Below are positions 15,327-21,663 of a stretch of 46,795 nt of DNA, piece after piece (position 1 is the first letter of the stretch; every line of letters starts with the position of its first letter). Source of the DNA: a virus. A program made the position numbers and the translations under genes. Location of the stretch: IMG/VR virus record IMGVR_UViG_3300042889_000803, positions 1-46,795 of that record; one strand, written 5' to 3'. The notes beneath the pieces were generated by a model, which did not search any database, was not told where the DNA came from, and was given only the letters and a program-made list of their open reading frames with translations.

Positions 15327-15403
15327 TGGCCGGCCCTGAGAGGTTCGAACTCCCAACTTCCAGTTTCGAAGACTGGCACTCTATCCAATTGAGCTAAGGG
15401 CCG
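15327..15403 (-). tRNA. tRNA-Arg (TCG)
   Basis: Acceptor CGGCCCT/AGGGCCG, anticodon loop CTTCGAA, CCA encoded. Its 5' 23 nt encode the C-terminal residues and stop of the gene at 15381. Confidence 0.92.
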
Positions 15404-16034
15404 TAATTTCATCTACTGACTTATTAAATGCTACAGTAATTAGTAGTCTTGGGCCTGGACTCAAATTAATACTATGAACACAATCTGTTTTAACAAATGC
15501 GCTCGGCGAAGATACGTTTGCTTCTACAATCGGAGCAGTTCCTAGAAAGTCAATTCTACTTTGTATAGTATCACCAGGGACTACCTTTGTTTTGTATTCA
15601 AATCCTGTTTGATTATTCTTTCTAGATATATCACTTAGTGCCGGATGACTATCAGTTATATCTGGCCACCAGTGCATTGTGTCTAACGGATTCCCAAGTA
15701 TTAGGACATTAAATCTACTTAACACATTATTTCGAACACCTTCTTTGCTTGTAATAAAATCAATGTGTGGGTTACACATGGCACTAGTTGCTTGGTTACT
15801 TATGTGGGCTGATATACCAAAATATGATGTACTACAATTATACTGTGCTAGGAAATCAATCAGCTCTTGGCCAGCATTACTGCGGTGCCATTCTTGCTGT
15901 ATTTGAACTGTACCTTGAGTACTATCTAAATTATGATTAAAATATCTATCAAATCGACTAGCATATCGATCTAATATCCAGTCTTTTGCTTGTTGAGAAA
16001 AGTCAAAAGAAGTTCGATGGAAGAATGTAGTCAT
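15381..16034 (-). CDS. 2OG/Fe(II) oxygenase-like protein, ends inside a tRNA gene
   Basis: A 217-residue protein starting MTTFFHRTSF. H90-x-D92 (NPHIDFITS), distal H187 (DCVHSINLS) and R196 (GPRLLITVAF) form the active site. The start at 16034 (not an upstream in-frame codon inside tRNA-Arg(TCT)) is chosen because an ATAAATA box ends 4 nt before it. The last residues (ALSSIG) and the stop TAG are read from the first 23 nt of tRNA-Arg(TCG). Confidence 0.82.
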   Translation of the reverse strand: MTTFFHRTSFDFSQQAKDWILDRYASRFDRYFNHNLDSTQGTVQIQQEWHRSNAGQELIDFLAQYNCSTSYFGISAHISNQATSAMCNPHIDFITSKEGVRNNVLSRFNVLILGNPLDTMHWWPDITDSHPALSDISRKNNQTGFEYKTKVVPGDTIQSRIDFLGTAPIVEANVSSPSAFVKTDCVHSINLSPGPRLLITVAFNKSVDEITALSSIG

Positions 16035-16038
16035 CCTG

Positions 16039-16046
16039 TATTTATG
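16039..16046 (-). promoter_or_regulatory. CATAAATA late-type promoter, overlaps a tRNA 3' end
   Basis: CATAAATA ends 4 nt before the ATG at 16034; its first bases are the CCA end of tRNA-Arg(TCT). The tRNA terminus has been reused as a promoter. Confidence 0.55.
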
Positions 16047-16119
16047 GCACCGCAAGTTGGATTCGAACCAACATTGGACACTTTAGAAGAGTGTTGCCTA
16101 TCCCTTAGACTATTGCGGT
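16045..16119 (-). tRNA. tRNA-Arg (TCT)
   Basis: Acceptor ACCGCAA/TTGCGGT, anticodon loop CTTCTAA, CCA encoded; 1 nt from tRNA-Thr(GGT). Confidence 0.92.
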
Positions 16120-16120
16120 A

Positions 16121-16194
16121 TGGTGCTCGAGTAAGGAATCGAACCTTAATTACTAACGTACCAAGTTAGTGTACTGCCATTGTACTACAAGAGC
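16121..16194 (-). tRNA. tRNA-Thr (GGT)
   Basis: Acceptor GCTCTTG/ACTCGAGC region, anticodon loop TTGGTAC, CCA encoded. It lies 3 nt after the stop of the oxygenase gene at 16198. Confidence 0.9.
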
Positions 16195-16197
16195 ATA

Positions 16198-16803
16198 TTA
16201 AAAACCGCTAGTTAATAACAAGTGTAGCCTTGCAGTATCTGATTGATTACAAAACGTATGTTCTATGCGGCTAGGATCTAAGTACCATATACGACCATCT
16301 GCTGGCATGTGTAGTTTAACAATCTCGGGGTGTCTTTTTAATAACCAAAAACATTGAGTATTAGTTATTAACGGAATATGATACCGATTTGGTGTGTGAA
16401 AATCTTTGTGAAAGTTATAATTTTGATTTGATCCCAACCATATTAGCTGTGCCCTACCTTGAAACTTTTTAGTATGTTGATTGTATATTTTATGAACAAG
16501 TTTTCCTATGTACAAATCTTGGCTCTCAGATAGATGTTCTGTAAAGTCTGATTCATTAACATCTTGTTCAATGACCGACGCATGTTTTCCAGTATATTTG
16601 TTCCAACGATCATCTCCAACTAACTCGGGAAGATGCGTTAAATTTATGGCAAATCCAAACTTTGTTTTGCATCTTTCATTTATATCGTCTAATGTTAATC
16701 CTAACCGATTTAATAGCGTGTTAACACTATCGAGTAATAGTAACATATCTACTCTATCACTTAACGGATAACAAAATGGTAGGAGTGTATCAACTTCTTT
16801 CAT
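16198..16803 (-). CDS. 2OG/Fe(II) oxygenase, AspH-like
   Basis: A 201-residue protein. H132-x-D134 (YNFHKDFHTPNRYHIPLITN), distal H182 (RIEHTFCNQ) and R192 (TARLHLLLTSGF). The core YHIPLITNTQCFW is close to that of the protein at 22847 (IHIPLITNSQCYF), so the two are recent paralogues. A TATAAATA box ends 4 nt before the ATG. Confidence 0.85.
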   Translation of the reverse strand: MKEVDTLLPFCYPLSDRVDMLLLLDSVNTLLNRLGLTLDDINERCKTKFGFAINLTHLPELVGDDRWNKYTGKHASVIEQDVNESDFTEHLSESQDLYIGKLVHKIYNQHTKKFQGRAQLIWLGSNQNYNFHKDFHTPNRYHIPLITNTQCFWLLKRHPEIVKLHMPADGRIWYLDPSRIEHTFCNQSDTARLHLLLTSGF

Positions 16804-16807
16804 CTTC

Positions 16808-16815
16808 TATTTATA
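16808..16815 (-). promoter_or_regulatory. TATAAATA late-type promoter, near-leaderless
   Basis: A perfect TATAAATA ends 4 nt before the ATG at 16803, within the 20-nt gap that follows tRNA-Leu(CAA). Confidence 0.65.
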
Positions 16816-16822
16816 GTGGCAT

Positions 16823-16903
16823 TGGTACCCCAGGCGGGATTTGAACCCGCATTTAAATTTCTCCTTTTGAGAGAGACGACTTTGCCAATTTGTCTACTGG
16901 GGC
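16823..16903 (-). tRNA. tRNA-Leu (CAA), shortened variable arm
   Basis: Acceptor GCCCCAG/CTGGGGT, T loop TTCAAAT, anticodon loop read as CTCAAAA (CAA). The variable region is about 9 nt and unpaired. CCA is encoded. Confidence 0.75.
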
Positions 16904-16909
16904 ATTGTT

Positions 16910-16985
16910 TGGTGCTACCTCCAGGGATCGAACCTGGTTCACCGGTGCTTCAAACCGGCGCTATGACCACATCAGCTAAAGTAGC
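16910..16985 (-). tRNA. tRNA-Phe (GAA)
   Basis: Acceptor GCTACTT/AGGTAGC, anticodon loop TTGAAGC, CCA encoded. Confidence 0.88.
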
Positions 16986-17036
16986 AAAATTAGTACAAGT
17001 TGTTCGCCGCACAACTTGTAAAGCGGGGGTCTGTTC

Positions 17037-17510
17037 TTATACGTACCAAATCTCTTTAAAGCCTTCTTCTAGAGTTGGCTCTTCCCATCCTGCGATCATA
17101 CCGTCAATGACATTCTTTGGAATGTTCTTGCCCGGCCGGCCACTTAATCTTACATCTAACTCGTCTCGATTTGGTGTACGGAATACAACAGCAATATGCT
17201 CGTACTCGGGTAACGCATTAAACTTTCGAGCACGACTCATTACCGTAGTACTGGTCTGATCCCAAACAATATCTAACTGGAATGCGGCCGCCATATTAAC
17301 ATTCACCATCATCTGCTTGACAGCAGTGGGCATGTATTCTTCAAAGACTTCGCTGTATGTTTTACCTTGATCCTTCGCATATCCTTCAACATGCTGATCA
17401 GTACTAACATACTTGTGATCTTTTTTGTCCTCACCTAGCCAGTCCTGATTTTTATACCAAGTACTTTTACCTGCACCTGGAACTCCAATTAATTGATAAC
17501 ACTTAGGCAT
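17037..17510 (-). CDS. P-loop kinase (polynucleotide kinase-like)
   Basis: A 157-residue protein with a Walker A loop near the N-terminus (QLIGVPGAGKSTWY), an acidic VSTDQHVEGYA that matches the substrate/metal segment of 5'-polynucleotide kinase and zeta-type folds, and DIVWDQTSTTVMSRARKF with the lid arginines. T4-like phages use such kinases in RNA repair with ligase, which would suit a tRNA-rich phage. The start at 17510 (MPKCYQLIG) overlaps the end of the upstream 59-residue gene by 8 bp. Confidence 0.8.
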   Translation of the reverse strand: MPKCYQLIGVPGAGKSTWYKNQDWLGEDKKDHKYVSTDQHVEGYAKDQGKTYSEVFEEYMPTAVKQMMVNVNMAAAFQLDIVWDQTSTTVMSRARKFNALPEYEHIAVVFRTPNRDELDVRLSGRPGKNIPKNVIDGMIAGWEEPTLEEGFKEIWYV

Positions 17511-17682
17511 TAGATAATCTCTCAATCTCGTTGGCTGCTTCATCTAATAAGTCTGCTATACGATCGGCAGCACCTTCTTGTACACTTTTACGGGAACCGA
17601 TCTGTCTACGGATCTCTGCCCGCTTACGCAAACGGAATACTAGGCTTTGTTCCGCTACAGGCAAATGGCTTTCATCTTTCAT
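17503..17682 (-). CDS. Small helical hypothetical protein
   Basis: A 59-residue highly charged, all-helical protein starting MKDESHLPVAEQSLVFRL, basic in the middle (RLRKRAEIRRQIGSRK) and acidic at the end (LLDEAANEIERL). It overlaps the metallophosphoesterase stop at its 5' end (4 nt) and the kinase start at its 3' end, so it is the middle cistron of a three-gene coupled operon. Similar small proteins occur in T4-like phages; the function is unknown. Confidence 0.72.
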   Translation of the reverse strand: MKDESHLPVAEQSLVFRLRKRAEIRRQIGSRKSVQEGAADRIADLLDEAANEIERLSNA

Positions 17683-18242
17683 AAGTCGCCTACCTTGTCA
17701 TGATGACTCTTAATTTCTCCCCGCAAGGCTCTTCGAATAGCATCTTCCATTTCTAACACAATCCAACCAGTTGCGTCAATGCCTACATCCAACGCACGAT
17801 ACTTTTCTAAACTACTGGTATTGCCGTGTAAGTGTCCATGAAAGTGAACACTGCCCCTATGCATTTGATCCCATTCAGCAATTGGATAGTGTAACATTAC
17901 TACCTTAGTGCCGTTGTAATTGATATCCAAGTACTTGTGTACTTCGGAAAAACAACTACGAAAGCTAGGATCGTTCAATGCTTTCTTATCGTGGTTGCCT
18001 TCAATTAAAATCTTAGTACCATTTAAACGACGCATAATTTGTGTTGCCTTCTGCGCATTACAAAATGCTACATCGCCTAAGATGTAGACTAAATCGCCAG
18101 GCTCAACAATCTCGTTCCATTCGATGATCATTGCTTCTGTCATGTAGTCTACATCATTTTTAAATCGTGCTCTTGTCACCGGGCAGAATTTCATGATGTT
18201 AGTATGCCCGAAGTGTAAGTCACTTGTGACATACGTCTTCAT
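17679..18242 (-). CDS. Calcineurin-like metallophosphoesterase
   Basis: A 187-residue protein with all five motif blocks: SDLHFGH (7-13), GDLVYILGDVAFC, GNHD, LHYP and FHGHLHG. These supply the two-metal site of phosphodiesterases and phosphatases. The length fits the single-domain phage enzymes. Strong SD AAAAGGAG lies 5 to 8 nt upstream of the ATG. First gene of the operon with the helical protein and the P-loop kinase; together they may form a nucleic-acid end-processing set (inference). Confidence 0.9.
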   Translation of the reverse strand: MKTYVTSDLHFGHTNIMKFCPVTRARFKNDVDYMTEAMIIEWNEIVEPGDLVYILGDVAFCNAQKATQIMRRLNGTKILIEGNHDKKALNDPSFRSCFSEVHKYLDINYNGTKVVMLHYPIAEWDQMHRGSVHFHGHLHGNTSSLEKYRALDVGIDATGWIVLEMEDAIRRALRGEIKSHHDKVGDL

Positions 18243-18254
18243 AAACTTCTCCTT

Positions 18255-18452
18255 TTAAAAGTGGAACTCACGTACCCACTCGAATTGTGTTTCTCTGGCT
18301 TTTACCCATTTGAATTGAGCCTGCTTGCGTACAGGCTTTTCAAAGTCAATACAGATAAAAATCCATCCCTTGTCCTCTGAGAACATGACTGTTTCAGCAA
18401 CTCGGACGATCTCTACGATTTTATCTTTCATCTTAGCTACTGTTACGGTCAT
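18255..18452 (-). CDS. Hypothetical small protein
   Basis: A 65-residue protein starting MTVTVAKMKDKIVEIVRVAE. I take the ATG at 18452 because AAGGAG precedes it by 6 nt; a longer frame would start inside the upstream gene. Beta-rich, with many aromatic residues at the end (FKWVKARETQFEWVREFHF). It is one of three small co-oriented genes (18255-18803), each with its own SD or a TAATG overlap. No function recognised. Confidence 0.68.
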   Translation of the reverse strand: MTVTVAKMKDKIVEIVRVAETVMFSEDKGWIFICIDFEKPVRKQAQFKWVKARETQFEWVREFHF

Positions 18453-18462
18453 TACGTTCTCC

Positions 18463-18630
18463 TTAATGTACAGGCTCCTTTGAGTCAACTTCGCACTCAA
18501 CGATCCATTTGTTAAATTGTGTAAACTTGTTTACTTCAACACCTAGTCCAACTGCTTCGTTTACAAAATGTTGTAACAGCGCATTGTACAATTCGTCGGG
18601 CATTGTTTCTTTACTAAATTTAATCTTCAT
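18463..18630 (-). CDS. Hypothetical small protein
   Basis: A 55-residue protein, MKIKFSKETMPDELYNALLQ, ending KEPVH. Its ATG overlaps the stop of the upstream gene (TAATG), giving translational coupling. Amphipathic helix in the first half, beta-rich second half. The neighbouring small genes point to an early-type cluster of accessory proteins. No function recognised. Confidence 0.68.
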   Translation of the reverse strand: MKIKFSKETMPDELYNALLQHFVNEAVGLGVEVNKFTQFNKWIVECEVDSKEPVH

Positions 18631-18803
18631 TAGTAAGTCTCCTTGACAATGTCAAACTCTGCGGCGGGCCATTTAGCTTTGAACTCATCTGTTTTAACAT
18701 AGTCATTATAAGATTTAGCTTCGAAGAACACCTTGTGGAACACTGTTTTAAATGTGCCTTTCGGGTGAATCGTTAAGTAAACAGATTTTGCTTTGCCTGC
18801 CAT
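18630..18803 (-). CDS. Hypothetical small protein
   Basis: A 57-residue basic protein, MAGKAKSVYLTIHPKGTFKT. The start at 18803 is preceded by AAGGA at 7 nt; an upstream in-frame codon is less likely. It is the first gene of the three-gene small cluster. No domain recognised, no membrane segment. Confidence 0.68.
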   Translation of the reverse strand: MAGKAKSVYLTIHPKGTFKTVFHKVFFEAKSYNDYVKTDEFKAKWPAAEFDIVKETY

Positions 18804-18888
18804 AGTATATCCTTGCTTGTTAGTATACAAGTATTATACACTAAACAGGCAAGGCTGTCAATCAACTGATCTAAAAGTGCGCCAGTCG

Positions 18889-19326
18889 TCAATATTGGGC
18901 TTTTTCATCAGCATCGTAAGTCCAACCCAAATGTTTCATCATACGATGCTTAACTAAAAGATTTGGACTACGAAACCGCTCAGTATCACTGAAGCCCATC
19001 ATGACTCCTAACTCACAAACTGCGCCCGAACGACAAATGCCAGCATAGCAATGAACAACCACATTCATGCGATTTTCCAATGCGTGTTGTAGCAAACGAA
19101 CGAGCTCAGCGGCCTGCTCATGACTACAACGCATGGCTTCCTCTAGGGCAAAGTCTTTTTCTTCGATGTCCAAGAACTCAAAGTTGTGACGCTCTTTGAA
19201 CTGATGCTTGGCTTCAGGTCGCCAGCCGGCTGGATCCACAATGCTGATCAACATACTGTTTGGGCCAGCATCGTGATGGAACCCTGTTGGGATATCAGCG
19301 GCTGCTACATTTTCAATCCACGGCAT
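18889..19326 (-). CDS. CX5R protein phosphatase (tyrosine/d-ual-specificity type)
   Basis: A 145-residue protein with the P-loop signature H92-C93-x5-R99-S (VVHCYAGICRSGAV), the nucleophilic Cys and phosphate-binding Arg. A general-acid Asp is plausible in the segment around FLDIEEKD. The length fits the compact cysteine phosphatases found in T4-like phages; substrates could be phosphoproteins or phosphorylated small molecules or RNA 5' ends. SD AAGGAG lies 6 nt before the ATG. It stands alone between the small-gene cluster and tRNA-His. Confidence 0.85.
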   Translation of the reverse strand: MPWIENVAAADIPTGFHHDAGPNSMLISIVDPAGWRPEAKHQFKERHNFEFLDIEEKDFALEEAMRCSHEQAAELVRLLQHALENRMNVVVHCYAGICRSGAVCELGVMMGFSDTERFRSPNLLVKHRMMKHLGWTYDADEKAQY

Positions 19327-19344
19327 AATATTCTCCTTAAAATT

Positions 19345-19418
19345 TGGGGTGAAAGGGGGAATCGAACCCTCGTCAACTGTTTCACAGACAGCTATGTTAC
19401 CACTACACTACTAACACC
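19345..19418 (-). tRNA. tRNA-His (GTG)
   Basis: Anticodon loop CTGTGAA, C73 and an encoded extra 5' G (G-1) as in His tRNAs. The acceptor has two T-T mismatches. CCA is encoded. Confidence 0.85.
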
Positions 19419-19424
19419 ATAGAT

Positions 19425-19499
19425 TGGTACCGCCGGAAGGAATCGAACCTCCATTTCTACGTTCGTAGCGTAGGGTATACTCCATTATACGACAGCGAT
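19425..19499 (-). tRNA. tRNA-Arg (ACG)
   Basis: Acceptor ATCGCTG/CGGCGGT, anticodon loop CTACGAA (A34, inosine candidate), CCA encoded. Confidence 0.88.
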
Positions 19500-19504
19500 A
19501 AATT

Positions 19505-19577
19505 TGGCAGGCGCATTAGGGATCGAACCTAAACTAACAGAGTCAAAGTCTGTTGTGCTACCATTACACAATGCGCC
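19505..19577 (-). tRNA. tRNA-Gln (TTG)
   Basis: Acceptor GGCGCAT/ATGCGCC, anticodon loop CTTTGAC, CCA encoded. Confidence 0.9.
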
Positions 19578-19584
19578 AACAATA

Positions 19585-19653
19585 AAACAGGATAGCATTT
19601 TTTGGCTTTTTTTCAAGAAAAGATTTTTAATGTTTGCTGTTGCTATCCTAAAC
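19585..19653 (-). ncRNA. Covarying stem RNA element, copy E4
   Basis: Terminal stem AGGAUAGCA/UGCUAUCCU (19641-19649 with 19589-19597), conserved ACAGCAA next to the 5' strand, an inner CUUUU hairpin and CUGUUUU after the stem. It begins directly after the CCA of tRNA-Gly(GCC). Confidence 0.65.
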
Positions 19654-19729
19654 TGGAGCGGGTGATCGGAGTCGAACCGACGACAATCACGTTGGCAACG
19701 TGGCGCTCTACCAGCTGAGCTACACCCGC
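19654..19729 (-). tRNA. tRNA-Gly (GCC)
   Basis: Acceptor GCGGGTG/CACCCGC, anticodon loop TTGCCAA, CCA encoded. Confidence 0.94.
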
Positions 19730-19732
19730 ATA

Positions 19733-19988
19733 TAAAATATTGGAAAAGAACATTGAGAGTTTTGGTCCACAATCAAGTGAAACTTGGCTACCCAGTACAT
19801 ACAGTACTGCTCTACTTGTCTAGCAAACGTGGAGTGCCACTTGCGTTCGAGGATCGCCCAGACTGTATGTCCTGATCCACCACCCGGCTGAAGTGAGATT
19901 TATAACCTCCGGCTAATAACGGCTTCCGACCTTTTATAACCCTTCTTTCGAAACTTCCGAACACCTTATGTTCTTTACCAATATTTTA
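19733..19988 (-). ncRNA. 256-nt RNA closed by a 20-bp terminal helix
   Basis: The ends pair as UAAAAUAUUGG-U-AAAGAACAU with AUGUUCUUU-U-CCAAUAUUUUA: 20 pairs with one U-U mismatch. The inside has clear hairpins (CAAGU/ACUUG, CAGUAC/GUACUG, GUGG/CCAC, GGAUC/GAUCC) and no open frame. Its 5' end is the stop codon of the methyltransferase gene at 19986 and its 3' end is next to tRNA-Gly. Confidence 0.6.
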
Positions 19989-20528
19989 TTTTGTTCCAAT
20001 GATCATGTATCTTGTAAATGACCATGTGGGATATTTAAATTCTAAACTGCCTTCGTATACTACATCTGTAATATTATACAGTTCTTTAAACTCTGTCAAA
20101 CTTTTTGAATACACTATATGATCATCATGTGGCATGTTATTACCTTGTAGTACAACTCGTGTACCGGGCGCAATGGCATCAAACCATGCTAGACTTTCAA
20201 AATGCTCAGTACTAGTGTTAATAACAAGGTCTGGCGCACCCGCAATAGTTTGATTACAATCTACAGTGTACGCTTTGAACTGCCAATTCTTTGAAACCCA
20301 ATTTTCATTGATCATATCGGCGATAGATTCGCATGTTGGGTCCATATCGTAGCTTTCTATTTTTGCTACTTTAAATTGTTCACGGCTTAATAACAAGAAA
20401 GCTAGCACTCCGTACCAACCGCCATATACGTGTGTCAGTTCACTAGTCCATCCTAATTGTTCAAGCTCACGACACACCCATAACTTGCTGTCGATTTGTC
20501 CACTTGTAAAAGCATCTGTATTAAACAT
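19986..20528 (-). CDS. SAM-dependent methyltransferase-like protein
   Basis: A 180-residue protein starting MFNTDAFTSGQID. THVYGGWYGVLAFLLLS looks like motif I (glycine-rich SAM loop) and KIESYDMDPTCESIA like motif II with the ribose-binding acid; DLVINTSTEHFES resembles motif IV. The start at 20528 is chosen because an upstream in-frame start would read through tRNA-Met. Substrate unknown; the short length suggests a small-molecule or RNA methyltransferase. The stop codon lies in the terminal helix of the RNA element downstream. Confidence 0.72.
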   Translation of the reverse strand: MFNTDAFTSGQIDSKLWVCRELEQLGWTSELTHVYGGWYGVLAFLLLSREQFKVAKIESYDMDPTCESIADMINENWVSKNWQFKAYTVDCNQTIAGAPDLVINTSTEHFESLAWFDAIAPGTRVVLQGNNMPHDDHIVYSKSLTEFKELYNITDVVYEGSLEFKYPTWSFTRYMIIGTK

Positions 20529-20548
20529 ACAATACTTATTTTTTATTA

Positions 20549-20623
20549 TGGTGGTAACGGTGAGATTCGAACTCACACCGGGCGCCGTATGAAGGCGGTG
20601 CACAACCATTATGCTACGTTACC
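20549..20623 (-). tRNA. tRNA-Met (CAT), elongator or Ile2
   Basis: Anticodon loop TTCATAC; the acceptor GGTAACG/CGTTACC is fully paired, so it is not an initiator. CAT could be elongator Met or a lysidine-modified Ile. CCA is encoded. Confidence 0.85.
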
Positions 20624-20857
20624 ATAAGGATAACAACTAAGTAGTTCCACCACATTATTGGAACCATTTAACTGATTTAACAAGTCCGGACAGTAGTCGG
20701 TACGTTACTTGAGATTCATCCAGTACAGTCCCCTTTACGGACACTACCCTTCCGAGTAGTTGGGAGTTGAACCCATTAACCTTCTACTATACAGTACCTT
20801 CGAAGAATACTGAATAGCGTGACTTCACTTGCTAACACTCAATTGTTATTCTTATGG
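20622..20857 (-). ncRNA. Multi-hairpin RNA closed by a terminal helix between two tRNAs
   Basis: The ends pair as CCAUAAG-A-AUAACAA with UUGUUAU-C-CUUAUGG. The first strand starts with the CCA of tRNA-Lys and the last ends in the first bases of tRNA-Met. Inside are hairpins CAGUA/UACUG, ACUAC/GUAGU, GUCC/GGAC, GUUCCA/UGGAAC and a T-arm-like GGGUUCAACUCCC. No open frame. Confidence 0.6.
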
Positions 20858-20929
20858 TAGGGGCACAGGGACTCGAACCCTGATAGATCGGTTAAAAGCC
20901 GACTATTCTAGCCTTTGAATTATACCCCC
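20855..20929 (-). tRNA. tRNA-Lys (TTT)
   Basis: Acceptor GGGGGTA/TGCCCCT, anticodon loop CTTTTAA, CCA encoded. Confidence 0.9.
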
Positions 20930-20932
20930 ATA

Positions 20933-21007
20933 TGGTCCACGCTCTGAGAATCGAACTCAGTTAGTCCGGTTAAGAGCCGGGTACTTCGCCACTAAAGTTT
21001 AGCGTGG
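20933..21007 (-). tRNA. tRNA-Lys (CTT)
   Basis: Acceptor CCACGCT/AGCGTGG, anticodon loop CTCTTAA, CCA encoded; 3 nt upstream of Lys(TTT). Confidence 0.9.
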
Positions 21008-21068
21008 ATGGATCGTAAATATTTTCTTTTACGTGCCATCCAGGACCATACGGGGGTCAAAGATGACA

Positions 21069-21089
21069 CTAACGTTTAGCACGTTTCAT
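21069..21089 (-). CDS. Possible six-codon micro-ORF
   Basis: ATG AAA CGT GCT AAA CGT TAG (MKRAKR) has a strong AAAGGAG 7 nt upstream, inside the end of the 42-residue gene. It may be a real micropeptide or a leftover ribosome site; evidence is only the site. Confidence 0.25.
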   Translation of the reverse strand: MKRAKR

Positions 21090-21090
21090 G

Positions 21091-21219
21091 CTATTCTCCT
21101 TTGTTGATATTTTTCTTTTGGGCTTGGCGTTCTGACTTCCAGAATACTCGTTTCCAATCTTTCAAATGCTTCCACCATTGCGGACTGCGTGTTAGAATAC
21201 CTTGTTGCTTGTGTGCCAT
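21091..21219 (-). CDS. Small basic hypothetical protein (42 aa)
   Basis: MAHKQQGILTRSPQWWKHLK and then DWKRVFWKSERQAQKKNIN; strongly basic and Trp-rich. AAAAGG lies 7 nt before the ATG. Directly upstream sits RNA element E5, as E1 sits before the DUF2828-like gene. Basic, aromatic composition suggests nucleic-acid or membrane contact. Too short for family assignment, but the start site and codon content support a real gene. Confidence 0.65.
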   Translation of the reverse strand: MAHKQQGILTRSPQWWKHLKDWKRVFWKSERQAQKKNINKGE

Positions 21220-21235
21220 TGGATTTCCTTTTATA

Positions 21236-21299
21236 AAACAGGATGCTTATTTTTCAATTAAAAGTTGAATTTTTGAATTTGCTGTTCGCATCCTAAAAT
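21236..21299 (-). ncRNA. Covarying stem RNA element, copy E5
   Basis: Terminal stem AGGAUGC/GCAUCCU (21288-21294 with 21240-21246), ACAGCAA, inner hairpin UUCAA-CUUUUAA-UUGAA, CUGUUUU after the stem. It lies between tRNA-Thr and the 42-residue gene, whose ribosome site follows at once. Confidence 0.65.
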
Positions 21300-21373
21300 T
21301 GGTGCCCCATGACAGAATCGAACTGCCGTTAACTGATTACAAAACAGTTGTTCTACCATTAAACTAAAAGGGC
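21300..21373 (-). tRNA. tRNA-Thr (TGT), copy 2, divergent
   Basis: Anticodon loop TTTGTAA; a T-T mismatch closes the anticodon stem and one acceptor pair is lost (GCCCTTT/ATGGGGC). CCA is encoded. It may be a decaying duplicate of the Thr(TGT) function. Confidence 0.75.
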
Positions 21374-21379
21374 TAAATT

Positions 21380-21454
21380 TGGCGCCGCTGATGGGAATCG
21401 AACCCACCTAAGTCTCGCAGACAACGAGTTACCCTCCCAGAGAGCTACAACGGC
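21380..21454 (-). tRNA. tRNA-Asp (GTC), copy 1
   Basis: Acceptor GCCGTTG/CAGCGGC, anticodon loop TTGTCTG, CCA encoded. The second Asp(GTC) is at 22002. Confidence 0.88.
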
Positions 21455-21518
21455 ATATTGAATCATGAGCTTGTAGACTAAACTACAATTTACCGGTTTC
21501 TAGACGAACTCATAAACT

Positions 21519-21593
21519 TGGTACTGTCGACGGGTATCGATCCCGCTTCTCCACCTTGAAAGGGTAGCGTCCTAGCCACTAGACGACGACAGT
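21519..21593 (-). tRNA. tRNA-Glu (TTC), copy 2, variant T loop
   Basis: Acceptor ACTGTCG/CGACAGT, anticodon loop CTTTCAA. The T loop reads ATCGATA, with A instead of T54. CCA is encoded. Confidence 0.8.
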
Positions 21594-21598
21594 GTATA

Positions 21599-21663
21599 AA
21601 ACAGGATAGCATCTTTTTTCCATTAAAAGTAGAATTTTTGAGTTTGCTGTTGCTATCCTAAAC
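21599..21663 (-). ncRNA. Covarying stem RNA element, copy E6
   Basis: Terminal stem AGGAUAGCA/UGCUAUCCU (21651-21659 with 21603-21611), ACAGCAA, inner hairpin UUCUA-CUUUUAA-UGGAA, CUGUUUU. It starts directly after the CCA of the tRNA at 21664. Confidence 0.65.

Noticed and set aside
16816-17259. Plus-strand open frame across tRNA-Leu, tRNA-Phe and the kinase
   Set aside because: Antisense to two tRNAs and to the P-loop kinase; translated tRNA sequence gives a false protein.
19485-19772. Minus-strand open frame through tRNA-Gln, element E4 and tRNA-Gly
   Set aside because: It is made of tRNA and RNA-element sequence; no start signal.
19585-21663. The repeated elements as insertion sequences or MITEs with terminal inverted repeats
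   Set aside because: The inverted arms differ between copies but stay complementary, there are no target duplications, and all copies share one orientation.
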